DNA of 64,000 nt from Culex pipiens pallens (GCF_016801865.2 NC_068938.1:74122975-74186974), one strand, 5' to 3'. Shown: positions 34,100-46,880, counted from the first letter of the stretch. A program made the numbers and translations. The notes: a model not told the origin generated them from the letters alone.

Positions 34100-34370
34100 C
34101 AACATTTTTTGGTATGGAAGAATACCTCCAACTGTTATTGGGATGATCGGATTATTTGTTAAAATAACAAAAAAGAATAACAAAGATTTGTTCGAAGAAC
34201 AACTCAAAATGTTATTAGTCTGTTATTACGATAACAATCCAATAACAAAAAAATCATAACGACGAATAACAAATCTTGTTATAAATAACATACAATGTTA
34301 TTGGCCTAGTATTTCCAAAAATCAAAAAATGTTATTCCCAGATTATTTCCGTCTGCTCGGGGGCCAAAAA
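34100..34370. repeat. Cluster of ATAACA / TGTTAT motifs
   Basis: At least a dozen copies of 'ataaca' or its inverse 'tgttat' occur within about 250 bp, in both orientations, between 'actgttattgggatgatcgg' and 'atgttattcccagattattt', which pair as approximate inverted ends. It is probably a MITE with subterminal motif repeats. Confidence 0.5.
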
Positions 34371-35155
34371 AACATAATCAAATGAATGAATGCCATGAAC
34401 CGTTGGCATTGTAAGTATGTAGCTCAATTTTGCCTCGGTTCTCTAATTTTTTATCATCATTGAAGGTTTGATCAGTCACAAGAAAATAATAATCCTTTAA
34501 ATACTAAATACATATTTAAAAATCAAATTCAAAGTTAGTGACAAATATTTAAATAGATTGACAACCCATACATTTTTTATTGGAAACTCATAAAATATAT
34601 ATACGACTTTTGCTAAAAAATCAAAATTTGGACTGGTGAAAAAACTAATATTTGCGGTTTCAATATTAATTTTGTTAGAATCGACTAAAAGTTGAAATTC
34701 GTTTAGTTGTTTTTTAACAGTCGTTGGAGCATTCTGAACTTTTTTTTTAATTAATTTTGAATTTTATTTCTGTAGGGTAAGGATGATTGTATTATTTTTT
34801 TAAAGCTGAATTTTCTATTTTATAGAAAAAATCCTCTCTTTTTACAGTGTGACAGCTAGGCCAATGCAAATATCTTTCAAAGGACTTGACAAATCAAGGG
34901 ACAAAAACAGTATTTTTTCAAAAAATCACAAAATTTCAATGGAAATAGAAGTCTATTTTACTGAAAATAATTTATAATGCATTTTCTTGCGATGATAATA
35001 CTGCATAATTCGAATAAATTCATGAACAAAATTTTAAATTTTATTTCTTTTTCAATTGGTGGCCTCAAAATTCATCAAAAAGTAAACATAAAAGTGCCCC
35101 ATTTATTTACAAGTGCTGGCACAAATATTAATCACAGTTTTTGTCCCATGAGTTG
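34371..35155. other. Unassigned AT-rich interval
   Basis: About 780 bases, no recognised feature. Confidence 0.4.
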
Positions 35156-35167
35156 ACCTGATAGAAA

Positions 35168-35412
35168 CGGAATCGACGTAACACCTTATAATGTGGCCCT
35201 CTTAAACCTTGCGGTTTCGTCAACGGATCCACAGGCGTGTATCGTTCTTTTTGCAACAAGACTCCGCCTCCCGGGTCTCCTAAGTGTGAAGGTATGGCAC
35301 GGGGAGAGGGCACCGAATACCTATATTAACACTTAGAATTTTTGCGTTTGCCTCGGGATTCGAACCGGCGACCTCTGGATTGTGAGTCCAGTGCGCGGTC
35401 CGATTGATCCAC
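35168..35412 (-). mobile_element. Full-length 245 bp tRNA SINE, Val-type head
   Basis: Bounded by the 12 bp duplication ACCTGATAGAAA at 35156-35167 and 35413-35424. On the minus strand the head reads tgtggatcaatcgg, then the anticodon arm ctgga-ctcacaa-tccag (CAC, Val-like), then box B ggttcgaatccc. The body 'ggtattcggtgccctctccc' and 'cacttaggagacccgggagg' follows. It is a different family from SINE 1. A body fragment occurs at about 17545-17625. Confidence 0.9.
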
Positions 35413-35424
35413 ACCTGATAGAAA

Positions 35425-35733
35425 GCGGTGCAAAAAAAATAACACAAACAAAATTTTAAGCCTAATTTTTCAAAAATAAAAGCTTGAATAAAATTTGGAT
35501 TGCCTAAACATACGTTATGCAATGCATGTTTGATAGTTTTTAATCGATAGTATAACTTTTTTTAATTCAAATTATCTTTACTTAAAAATATTTATTTATT
35601 TTCAAGATTAGAATTTTTCATTTCTAATACTAAAAACTAACTTAATCCACTTATGTGGTTGGAGCCTTCCTCACTTTTTACCAACATTTGGTGATATGAT
35701 GGGTTTGGACTCAAATTCCAAAAAAAAACACAC
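35425..35733. other. Unassigned AT-rich interval with a GCCTTCCTCAC terminus
   Basis: Near 35657 the text 'ggttggagccttcctcac' matches the inverse of 'gtgaggaaggcaccaacc' at 47651-47668, which is one end of the element at 46881-47660. The following array may therefore belong to a related element. Confidence 0.4.
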
Positions 35734-36487
35734 AAATATCACTTAAGCGGTCATAATTTAAGACAGGGTTGCCAGATCTTCCATGTTATGGACTCATTGG
35801 AAAGACTCATTACCTAACCAAAGATGGGTCGGATGATGGATCCGGACATAGCTTAGGCAACCTTCGGGAAGTCGCGTGTTTTCACCTTTCTTACAAGTGC
35901 CCTTACAAACTGTGTACAAAGTACACTTACGCGACTGCCGGTGGGTTAAAAAAGTACATAAATATCACTTAAGTTGTCATATCTCGAGACAGGGTTGCCA
36001 GATCTTCAATGTTTTGGATTCATTGGAAAGGTCTTTCGATTACCTAACCAACGATGGGTCGGATGATGGATCCGGACATAGTTTACATACATTTAAGTGA
36101 GATCCGGCTTCAAAAAAGTTCATAAATATCTCTTAAGTGGTCATAACTTGATACAGGGTTGCCAGATCTTCAATAATTCAGACTCGATCTTTTGATTACT
36201 TATCCAAGGATAGGTTGGATGATAGATCCGGATATAGTTTTCATACAGATAAGTGAGATCCGGCTTCAAAAAGTGCATAAATATCACTTAAGTGGTCTTA
36301 ACTTGAGACAGGGTTGCCAGATCTTCAATGTTTTGGACTCATTGCAAAGGTCTTTTGATTACCTAACCAACGATGGATCGGATGGTGAATCCGGACATAG
36401 TTTACATACATTTAAATGAGATCCGGCATAAGAAAAGTACATAAATTTCACTTAAGTGGTCATAACTTGAGACAGGGTTGCCAGATT
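35734..36487 (+). repeat. Tandem array, about 155-166 bp units, roughly 4.3 copies
   Basis: Unit starts 'aaatatcacttaag' (variants) fall at about 35734, 35960, 36124, 36279 and 36443. Each unit contains 'gacagggttgccagatcttc', 'ggactcattggaaaggtctt', 'gatgggtcggatgatggatc' and 'cggacatag'. The first interval is longer because it holds about 60 extra bases (35865-35930). The last unit is cut short just before the family E element. It looks like a small satellite; the open frames across it are repeats of one another. Confidence 0.85.
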
Positions 36488-36501
36488 CGAGCAGGATTAT
36501 A

Positions 36502-37507
36502 CTGCCGCTCCAATCTAGTCCGTCCCATATGTATTTTTGCCAAAAATGAGATAAACTTCACAAAAGTCTTGTTTTTACATGTTATTTTAGCCTATTGAAC
36601 GAACAGGCAATGTTTGTTCTAAAAATTCCAAAATAAATATGACTTTCGTGCTGTCCCATATGCAAAATAAAGGCAAGTCAGTTCCTCATATAGAAATGTC
36701 TCGCAAATCGTTTGAGTGGATGCAGAATTGTTTAAATTTTACAGAGTATGTCTTTATGTATACGTAAAGCATAAAAATATCATTATCTGTTCATTTCTGA
36801 AGAAATATTTGAATATTGAAAACGAAATAATCCAAACCTTTTTTGCTTTTTTCCTTCTTCAAGGGAAAACCACGAATAGAAAAAATAAAATGCATGCCGT
36901 TATGGCTAATATCTACACCATACAATTAGTTCTATTTTGTCTTGATCCGGGTTCTGGAAAAGATTCCACCTCCGAAAAGCGGATTTTTTTTTAAATTAAT
37001 TTCTACGGTTAAGCAGTTGAGATTTGCATTCATATGTTATTTGCCTCTGTATTTCTTAAATTTCTGGTGTCGTTGCTGGTCATATTTTTGTATCTTGGAA
37101 TCCTATAAAAATCTGAAATAAACAAATTTGTATCATTTGGTGACCATTAATTACTTGGAAAACTTCCAAAACAAACCTGGAAATGACAGTTGAATCAGGA
37201 TGAACCTCTGGTGTAAATGTTCAAGCCTACCTTGATACCATGACTGACCTGCCTTTATTTATGCACAAATAAAGTCAAGTCGGTCTCTTGTTGAAAATTT
37301 CACAAATTTACCATCAAATTGTTAATTTTTTAAACAAAATTTATGACAGTGGTGTTTTTTAGACTGATATCGAAATAACTGTATAAAAAATTATATAGAA
37401 AATGTTGGTTTAGAATGAGAAAAATGGTGAAACTTTTTTTGGGCTTCTCACAGCGTTATCTCAGCACTCACTTTTTACATATGGGACGGACAAGATTAGA
37501 GCGGCAG
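36502..37507. mobile_element. Family E TA-type TIR element, copy 2 (1,006 bp)
   Basis: The ends CTGCCGCTCCAATCTAGTCC and the inverted counterpart at the right (ggacaagattagagcggcag) form terminal repeats of about 33 bp with two mismatches, flanked by TA at 36500-36501 and 37508-37509. The interior matches 7651-8672 along its whole length, with small indels. No transposase. The insertion sits in or at the edge of the tandem array. Confidence 0.85.
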
Positions 37508-37509
37508 TA

Positions 37510-38510
37510 TAGGAGATTAATTTCTGAGTAATCACATAAACATGATTGAACTTGAAGGAATAGAACTTGAACATGAACTAGGACTAGACTATAACTAGAA
37601 TCGGAGAAAAGTAAACAGAATTTAATAAGACTAATTTGGATACCATTTCATCTTAGAAAAAGTATAATATCTGTTGACGTTGGGGGAGGGTTGGATTTGC
37701 CGTCTTTTCAGCGAACAAGAAACACCGTTCATTTTAGTGATCTTAATTGCTAAAAGCTGTTTATTAAACATTAGTAATTTGGTTAAACTAGATATAATTT
37801 TACTCACAAAATAGGTTTCCTAACCCAACTTCATTCCCAACTTAGAGCAGCAATTTGATGCGTTGCGAAAACTGTAACAAATAATTCTTAATTTTTCCTC
37901 CTGCGGTTTACGCCTACCAATTTACTCATGAATTCTTTTCACTGACTTTTCTACAATGCAAACGCACTATCCTGATTGGACATCTCAGAATAAGTCTGCT
38001 TTAACTGAGATTAAACAGAATATCAAATTACTCGCCTACTAATCTTGTGCGTTAACTCTTCTTATTCGCTATCGCTCACCTAGATATAGACCGTTGCTCA
38101 CCATCGCCTAACCCTACGTTAAGATCTTCGAGTTCGTAAGCACATCGGCTATTTCAGCGGCAACAATATCCAAATAAATTTATGAGTTAATTTTAAAAAC
38201 TTTTTTCATTAAAAAAATTAAAAAAGAATTCTTCTATTCTTAACAAGAGTATCTATTTTGATAGCTCTATCCAAGGGTTGTTTATCAATCGCAAATTTTA
38301 AACCTTTTAATTTCGTTTTAACGTGAAAAAATATGATCAGAAATGATACTCTGACACTCTTTTTGTTGTTGTATGTTGAAATCAACTTAGCTCTTTTGTG
38401 CAGATATGCTATTTTAATATTTAACACCTACATTTTTTCAAATAAATTCTGAAAAAAGCCCATTTCAAAATTGTATTCTTAATATTTCTTGACAGTTCAG
38501 TCAAATGATG
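37510..38510. other. Unassigned interval
   Basis: About 1 kb, moderately AT-rich, unique, no gene seen. Confidence 0.4.
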
Positions 38511-38518
38511 TTCTAATT

Positions 38519-38600
38519 CAGCGATTCTCAACGAAGGTACCGAGCCTACTTGATTTACACGGTAGGGGGTACCAGCCTAGAAGAAGGTTGAGAATCGCTG
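38519..38600. mobile_element. 82 bp hAT-type MITE with 8 bp TSD
   Basis: CAGCGATTCTCAAC at the left is mirrored by GTTGAGAATCGCTG at the right. TTCTAATT precedes it (38511-38518) and follows it (38601-38608). Eight-bp duplication and CAG-type ends fit hAT. It is close to the smallest size at which two ends can be carried. Confidence 0.9.
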
Positions 38601-38621
38601 TTCTAATTGATTTAACATTAA

Positions 38622-39056
38622 AAAATAGTAGTTTATGCAACAAGTTGCAAAAAGAGGATTTTTTCAGCACGAGTCGTACATTTATCCAACGAGGTTCACC
38701 GAGTTGGATAAATACGAAGAGTGCTGAAAAAATCAAGTTTTGCAACGAGTTCCATACAACATTTTTTGCAATTCCGAAAAACACCCATTGAGTGAAATTT
38801 TAAGTAAAATTTTCATGTATTTCGTCAATAAATTGTTTGAATCAAAAAAATGTTGAAAAGTGTTACTTTTCGAAACAAGTGCTGAAAAGATCAACTTTTC
38901 AGCACCCATTTCAGTGCTGAAAAGTAGAACTTTTCAGCATTTATTTTGAAAAGTGTTGCTATTCGATTCTGTTATTTTTGGTACAGAAAAGTAGGCTATT
39001 TCGTCGTTCAAGAATGACAGGAAAAGTAAGTAGTTTCACGACGGAATTGCAAAAAA
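38622..39056. mobile_element. Family C dispersed repeat, copy 2 (435 bp)
   Basis: Same length as 5142-5576 and about 98% identical by eye. Same two hairpins. A shortened third copy lies at about 50973-51070. Boundaries are set by where the two copies stop agreeing. Confidence 0.75.
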
Positions 39057-39187
39057 ACTTGTTTAGAAAAAAGCCAGTTAACAATAAATTGCTCAAGAAA
39101 TTATTCAATTATTAATTTTTTCATTATTTTTTTTAGTTTTGAACTAAATCATTTGGAAATTGTAATTTTTTTTTATTTAACTTAGGC

Positions 39188-39620
39188 ACTAGGGTGACAA
39201 TAAAAATCGACTTTGGGGATACTCCTGATTCGATTCCTTTGACAAAAATCAGTAATTGTGATAATTTTGAGCGAAATCGATTAAGATTTAAGGGTCGCTA
39301 GAGGGGTACGTCTTTTTTAAATTGCTAATAACTCGTCGGGGTTAACTCGGATCGTCTTTGACAAAGTTATTTGTCATACAATTTGATATAAGAATCTCAC
39401 ATTTGATCTGACACATTCAACGCCACCTTTTGGTGGAATTTTGAAATTTTTGCTTTCCCCCATACATACATAAAAAAACGACCCTATACCTTAACCAATT
39501 TGGCTCAAAATTGTCAACTATTAGGCACGAAATATTTTAGCAGAGTTGACTCTGAATCCCGCTAGAATGCTTTTGGAGTATCAAGCTTTGTTTGTAAATC
39601 TGCTAGAATCCAGCTAGAAC
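39188..39620. mobile_element. Probable TE relic with CACTAGGGTGAC terminus
   Basis: It starts with the inverse of the end seen at 25561-25573 and shares inner phrases with that region in the same order. The right boundary is not visible. Confidence 0.45.
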
Positions 39621-41161
39621 GTCGTGTCTTGGTAAGTAGAAGATGACAAACATTTTGTTTTAAATTCTGAAAAAAAAACTGAGATTTGCAAATGTAATTT
39701 TAGTGAAACGGTATCCTGATAGTTCACTCTACAGATCAGGAAAAGGATAAAAATATGGAACATGAGTGTATTAATAAGTGTATGAGTTCTTAAATATATT
39801 TCAAGCAAAGGACAGTCGTACAGAAATTCATTTTGAATCATCAATATTTCAACATATGGCCACACACAATGGGCAGACAGACACAGTGCGGTTCGGGTAT
39901 TATCTCCCTCTTTTTAATTAGAGGCTGGATGCGTTTTTGTATGTTTGTGTGGTGCGTGCTTATGATGCATCACTTGTCAAACCGAGAGCAATTCTGCCTG
40001 CGTTGGAACCGCATCGTTTAATTGTGTTCGACCGGTTTTTTTTTTTTGCTGTTGGTTTTGTGTCCCTGATGGCCACATAATTTTTTGATACCACACCAAA
40101 TGGATATCGCTCCAACAACAATAGCAATCAACCATAATGCACACGCACACACACATGTGCTGCTTGGATTAATGACAGTGACAGTTGCACAGCACGAGGG
40201 GTGGAGAGTGCAACCCCACTTTTTTCCAAAGTATTGCACATCCACGAAAAAAACAGTTATATATTAAACAGCAAAACAAAAAACTGACAACGCCCTTGTC
40301 TCATTTTTGTTGTGTGTTTTTGTTTTGTTTCCCTGTATCGAGGACGTGGGCTGGGTTTTGGTTGTTTAAACGTCACGCTTCTGTCGCGCTGCCGCTGGAT
40401 TATCATTATTATTTCAAACGCACTCGCAATCGCATATCAGCAAAGTCCCATCCCTGGGTTTGCAGCAGAAGTGACAGACAGGACGAGCTCTATCTCTCTC
40501 GTGCAGCAAAATGGGGTAAAAAAATGGCACTTGCATTGAACTCAAACGGTTCGATATTAAAAATGCGTTGCGTTGAGCGTTTGTTATTAAAATGTACGCC
40601 ATTCTGGAAAGTACAATATTGAATTTTGAATGAGGTTTGATCAGTGGAGCGCAATCGAGTGATTTAAATTTTGCTGAATTGTGATGGATTTTGCAATGAT
40701 CAAGAATGTTCTCTTATTTGAAATTATGATTTAACCATGCAATAAATTGCGTGATGAAAAGTCTGTTTGAAAGTTTGATCAGAAGATCATTCTCACAATG
40801 AATTTCTTTAATTCTATCTTCATTTTTCAGAGGAAAATTGCTCAGACTCGTTTTTACCCCGGAAAAGAACTCAGTTTCTACATGACAGTAAGTATCTAAC
40901 ACAATTCTTTTCCAATTCATGTTATTTTGATTACCTTTGTTTTAAATATGACATAAAATTTCCGTTCCGTTTTCCGTTTCCAATAAATGTCAGTGTCTTT
41001 ATTCAACATGTGATAAAACTTTCAAATTTCAATGAAACTTTGAAAACAAAACATATAATGAAACAGCATTTGATAACAATTAGGTATGTTGTTTAAGTAT
41101 TAAACAATGATTTTTGTTTCAATTTAGTTTTTGCCATTTCAAATGAATGTTTTTCAGAATC
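39621..41161. other. Unique interval, GC-richer 39840-40620
   Basis: Several frames of 60-145 codons overlap on both strands in the GC-richer part (longest 40185-40622). They lack domains and run through CA repeats. No gene is supported. Confidence 0.3.
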
Positions 41162-41165
41162 AGTT

Positions 41166-42678
41166 CACGGCGTGTTTTCTAGATCAAACTTTTCAGAAAA
41201 AAATAGTCATCGCTACTTTCAAATGTGTCTTATAGGAAATTTTCTCAGCTTTCCAATGCTTCTAAGAGCGAAATGTTTCATCGGGAAATTTCTGAGATAT
41301 CTATATTTTAAGTTTTTTGTTTTAAATTCCTTTATTATTTATTGGAAACTTTATACTAACAGTTCAGAAAACTTATCAAATGATGTGTTTCATGTGTCAT
41401 TTACTCATCAAAATGTGCAAAATAAGACAAGAAACAACTTTGTAGAAGGTTGTAAACCGCTAAACATTTTGAACGTTATGTTTTGTCTGAGTTTTTGATG
41501 ATATGGGATTTATTCAGAAATTAAAATCATAAAACCGTGTTAAAATATATTTTTTACAAGAATTATTAGAAAATTACAAATTTTTTGTGTATTTTTTGTA
41601 TTTTTTTTGTACATACAAATATCACGTGTCTGATCTGATGTAGCTTGTTTAACCGAAACTTTGGCAGGTTTGTGACTGTTAATGGTATTATTGAATTTTA
41701 ATGAATAAATTAAATATTTTCTTGGGCAAACATTAACCAGGTCCCTAAATATGATTTAAAATCGAAAATGTACTACATATTACTGTTGCAAGCTTCAAAA
41801 GTCATATTTTCGTGAGTATAAAATAAAAAAAAATTATAAAATGTTTACTGTTGAAAATGCACTTAAAAGTAGCAATAAAACTTGAGTCTTTCAACTAAGA
41901 ATGCTGAAAAACCCGTCACAAACATTTTTTTTGTTTGAACGAAAATTAAATATTATTTTAACAAAAAAACAATCAAAAAGAAACTTCCTTTCCACACTAT
42001 TTGAACAAAAATCATGGTATATATAAAACATTTTTTTAAAAGATGAGATTTTTAAGACTTCTAAAATATTGCTAAACAATCATTTTATACTAATGAAAAG
42101 TATTTCTCCTAAAGCTTGTAAAAGTAATTTGTAGTTCAATTTCGAGTATTAAACATGTTTTATATCCATGCAACTGGTTAATGTTTGGTTAAGCAAATAT
42201 TATATTTATTCATAAAAATCTATTAATACCCTAATCAATCTGAAACCTGCAAAAAATGTCTGTTGTATCAGCTAATTCCAAGCTGAATCAGAGCAGACCG
42301 GTGTTATTTGTACACAACAATTATGTAATAATCCATTTGTTCTTGTAAAAATCATATTTAATACGGTTTTATGATTTTAATTTCTGAATAAATCCCAAAT
42401 CTTCAAAAATTCGGTTAAAATTTCATTTTGAAAATGTTTAGCGGATGAAACATGAAACACATCATTTGACAAGTTTTCTGGACTGTTATTTAAAAGTTTC
42501 TAATAAATGATTAAGGATTTTAAAACAAAAAACTTAAAATATAGATATCTCAGAAATTTCCCGATGAAACATTTCGCTCTTAGAAGCATTGGAAAGCTGA
42601 GAAAATTTCCTATAAGACACATTTGAAAGTAGCGATGACTATTTTTTCTCCTTAAGGTTGCCCAGAAAACACGCCGTG
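41166..42678. mobile_element. 1,513 bp palindromic foldback, CACGGCGTG ends, 4 bp TSD
   Basis: CACGGCGTGTTTTCT at the left is mirrored by AGAAAACACGCCGTG at the right. AGTT occurs at 41162-41165 and 42679-42682. The arms pair over most of their length: 'aatagtcatcgctactttca' matches inverse text near 42635, and 'aaacattaaccagg' near 41730 pairs near 42170. The mid-point is near 41915. The arms are diverged by many small indels. No protein is encoded. Confidence 0.75.
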
Positions 42679-42682
42679 AGTT

Positions 42683-45600
42683 ATTTGATTGTAGAAATGA
42701 AATGTACAAAATGGGTTTCCTAGGAATTTTAAACAATAAATAAACTTTAGATTTTTGGCATTAAATTTATTTTTTTTATTAAAATTATTAAACTGACTTG
42801 ATTCAGAAGCAATTAAGTGAATCTGCCACAGGAAAAAGTATAAGATTCTATTCAAAACTACCTTTCAAATTTCTGAGGCAAAATATTCTTAGAAAAAATG
42901 ATTTATGAATTGTGTAAAGCCCTGTATTATTTTATTTGTAACGATTAATAACAGATTAACATGATTTGCTTAGTATTTTACCGAATCTCACAACTTCTCC
43001 ATACAATTTTTCCAGTTTTGAAAAATAATATTGCAATATAACAGTGAAAATAAATAATTGAATAAAATAAAATGAAACGATCATTGTGAAAAACGTTGAA
43101 GTTGGAAAAATATGTGTCTGAGGCTACACTGCCCACCATTGAAAAAACGGCTAATATCCTCTTTTGGCAAAAATGAGATATTAGCACCAGGAGGTAGAGA
43201 ATGTTCGAACGCATCTTCTGAAACTTGAATTTCACTAAAATAGTGTTTAGATTTGGCTGCCGATGCGAAAAACCAAACGGCTTATATGCTACTCTTATGG
43301 GAAATTGCCTTGACGGAGATTTGGTGACAAACACTAAAATGCGTTTTTCGGAATACTTGATTTGGCATAATAGTTCATAATTTTTATAATTCATTATTTT
43401 TCAATTCCTGTAGGGCTTTTGGATATTGACGATTTGTTCAAATAAGATCATATAACAATGTTTGAAACATGTTACTATTAGTATCTTTTTTGAACAGTTT
43501 TTAGTTTTTTAATTTAAAAATTTATTTACTTTAGGAGTATGGTAAACTAAATAAAATTGCAGATGTTAAATAAAAATTTAAGATATTATTTTCTTATAGC
43601 AAACATAATTATACCAATTTATAAATTAAGATTGTAAAACGAAACATAACATCAAAATTTATTGACAGTATGCAATTTTGAAATCAGTTCAACAGTAGTG
43701 AAGGATTTTTTTTCATATCCATTTTATCTAAATTTAATCGTCATTTTGCAACTTCCTACACAAAAAAAAACTGTCTTACTACTAATCAGCTAACGGATTT
43801 CCTTTGCCAACAATAGTAACATAACTTGACAAGTCCCACAATCCAGCTGCACATAACTTTCTACAGCTTTGCATTCTCGAGAACCCGGATAGGCCCCGCG
43901 TGGGCACCGTTTTCAAACGATTCAAAAAATTCCCAGCACGATCCGGGTGAAGAATCCATTCTATCGTATCGTACTCTGCTGTGTGTACATTGTCTAGCAT
44001 TTGAAAAGAAAAATAAAAAAAGAAAAGAAAAACGTAGATCGTAGAACCTTTCTTCCTACACCTTCAATTTTCACCTTCCTCTCGTGCTATTTGATGGTCG
44101 TCGGTGTTAATGTTCTTTCCCTGAATCGGCTTCAGCATACATACCTGCAGCTTAGCCGCAACCAAGCTCGACCTTTGCTGCCTTTTCCTAGCAGGCCTAA
44201 CATTTCTCTGATTCTTGGTTAAAGCAATATTCTCATTTCATTGTACAGGAAAGCCCTGATACTTGGACAGCTAGTGTTGTCGAACCAACGAGGTCAAGTT
44301 TTATTTTCTTCAAATTAAAAAGTGTCAAACTGATAGTTGTCCAACCATCGGTATCATACTGTACAAGCTGTTGGCAATTCCGCGTAGCTCGTGTGCTCGA
44401 AGAATGCTTCTAATGCCGAACTCTCTTCGACGAAGTCGTCGTCGTCTAAATACAAACACACACACGACCGAATAGGCATGTAAACAAACATAAACTTGAT
44501 TCTTTCTTCGTTTTTAACCCGTTTTCTTGTTGCTTCGCGCGCGCTCCTATAGGTATGTCAGATTCACACTCTCCTCGGAGGTTCTGACCGGCAACCTACG
44601 AACGAAAACCTAATGAGAGAGAACGGGGCTCGGGCCTTAAGTGAAAGGTGAGCGGGATGCACACACACACACACACGCGGTGTGTTGTTGCTGAGAATAA
44701 CTTAAACCTGGAAGAAACTTCAGGGAGAAGATGAAGAGGTAGAAGAAGCAGAGGCCACATCTTAGAAGGAAAAAGGTTTAATAATAAACATGTTTATATT
44801 TATCATAGAGTTCATTACTCTCTTCGCCACGGCCGGCTAGGCAGTGTGAGAAAACTGGTTGCGGGATAGCTGGCTCTGGTGGAACGGGTAGAGTTGGGGA
44901 GTACCACAGTGTTGGAGTTTTGGAGTCGTAAAAGGGATGATAGTGGTCCTTCATTCAAAGATTATTATTTGAATTTTGCTGAAATTTGATTTTTTTTTTT
45001 ACAAGAAAATGAATTTTTCATGATAATAAGTCATATTAGCACTAGAATTTTAAAATACAAAGTTATAGCTCATCTAAAGATATTTCTGATATTCAGCTTC
45101 ATGTTAGTTGATTATCCGAAGTCTTCGCCAAAATTACACTTCAGAAAATTGTGTCTAATAATAATTGAAAAGCGATTTTTTCCTAATTTTTAGTCACTGA
45201 ATTCAAATACGATTTAAACAATGTTCCAAAGCTTCACAATTAGATGTAGTAAAACCGATATGTTTCATTATTATTACCTATTTTAATTTTATTAATTTTT
45301 TAATCTGAAGAAAAACATAGATATCAGTTTTTTGCTAACAAACATTGTCTTCATCAAAACTATATTCAAAAAATGAATCAAAAAAGAAAACCAAATTTGC
45401 AAACTAACAATATTTATTTATTTTTTCGATGATTTTTATTTTCTTTAGGGTCGATGCAAATTTTTTCAAAGCAATAAAAATATATAATTGAATTACAAGC
45501 CAGGAAAATACCATTACAAAATGCATTATACACTCTTTGACACTAAGTTGATATGCAATCATTAGTTTGAAAAATGTATGATTTGACGAAAAATAAAAAT

Positions 45601-45690
45601 ATTTGCGAAAAAAAAAAAAAAAAATTGCGGTTTTGTACATTGAAAATTAAAAAAAATCAAACAATTTTTGAATTGAACCAAACATGCTAA
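42683..45690. other. Mixed interval, GC-richer island 43800-44950
   Basis: AT-rich to 43780 with a short hairpin near 43167-43202 (gctaatatc / gatattagc). The GC-richer part is unique, with a CA tract at about 44659-44678. Frames up to 138 codons have no recognisable domain. Confidence 0.3.
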
Positions 45691-45698
45691 AAATGGTT

Positions 45699-45925
45699 CA
45701 CGCAGAAAAATAAGGCATATTTGAATCAACAAAACGTTTTGTTGATTTGAAATCATGGATTTTTGTTGAATCAACGCTAAACGTAAAAGCAGCTTTTTCA
45801 AAACAACAAAAGACTTTTGTGGAATTGAAAAAATCCAGGTTTGTTTCAACGCATTTTTTTTTGTTGATTATATTCAACAAACATTTTGTTGATTCAAACC
45901 TCGTACAGGCAAAAAAAATACGAGC
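45699..45925. mobile_element. Probable MITE with repeated TTTTGTTGATTCAA motifs
   Basis: 'tttgaatcaacaaaacgttt' near the left end and its inverse 'aaacattttgttgattcaaa' near the right end pair. Additional 'caacaaa' / 'tttgttg' words are scattered between. Terminal bases and target duplication are not clear. Confidence 0.5.
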
Positions 45926-46880
45926 AGTGGTTTCAACATTTTAATGTTAAAAGTGTTTCAGAATGTATGTGTTCAGTTGTTTTGCAATCATTAGTTTTTA
46001 AAAATATCTAAATAATGTCGAAAATTTAATTTTTTGCGATTTTTTTATGCTGTGCTGTATATCGGAATTTCATAAAAAAAATAAACATTTTTAAACGTGC
46101 CCAAACATGATAAATACAATTATCAATACAAAAAATGCATTTTAGATTGTTTTCAGTTAGTTAGACTTCTATTTTCATGGAAGCTTTGAAGTTTTTTGAA
46201 AAAAAAATTTGCCTTCTGATTTTTCGGATCTATTTTGAAGGGGGAGGCGACATTAATTTTGAAAAATATTAGCATCGGCCTAAATTGCCCATGTTCGCAT
46301 AAATGTCTCATACGCAAAAACGGCAACCTGAGAAAAACGCAAGGCAAGTTTGCCCGACACATAAGGTAACGTGTTAAGTTTTCACGATAAAACTGGATTT
46401 CTTCCAAATTTCTAGAACAAAGTACTGGATGTTATATGCTTTTCTGAAAGATCTCACGCTTTTAAACAAAACTGCATCGATAACTCAAAAACGATGAAAA
46501 TGCAAATGGGAAATTTATGCGATCAGGGGCAGTAAAGTGATAACGAATTTTTTAATCCAATATGGCGTCCAAAATGGCGGTGATGAAATAATAAAAAAAA
46601 TGCAAACAAATATGCAATCCAATCCAATTTGACTGAAATGGGGACGCAGAACTCGAATTTGACGTTAAAAGTAAGAAAAAAAGAGACAATATTTTTTGTT
46701 GATGATTCGATTATCCAAAGACTCATACAAACCTTCGGAAAATCAAAACATCGGACAATCAGGGCCCGGATAGTCGAGTTGCTGAGTTCAGCTTTGCAAA
46801 TAATTTAAATTGAGACAAACGATATTTCAGAGTGTTTTCCAACGTTGATCCGAATTTCAATTTTCAATTTTCCAATTTTT
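45926..46880. other. Unassigned AT-rich interval
   Basis: No supported gene. Text near 46680-46770 (gattcgattatccaaag, catcggacaatcagggcc) looks like a repeat relic but has no partner in the window. Confidence 0.35.

Noticed and set aside
35734..36487. CRISPR-like array
   Set aside because: The repeat unit itself is about 160 bp and continuous, without short repeats separated by unique spacers; the host is eukaryotic.
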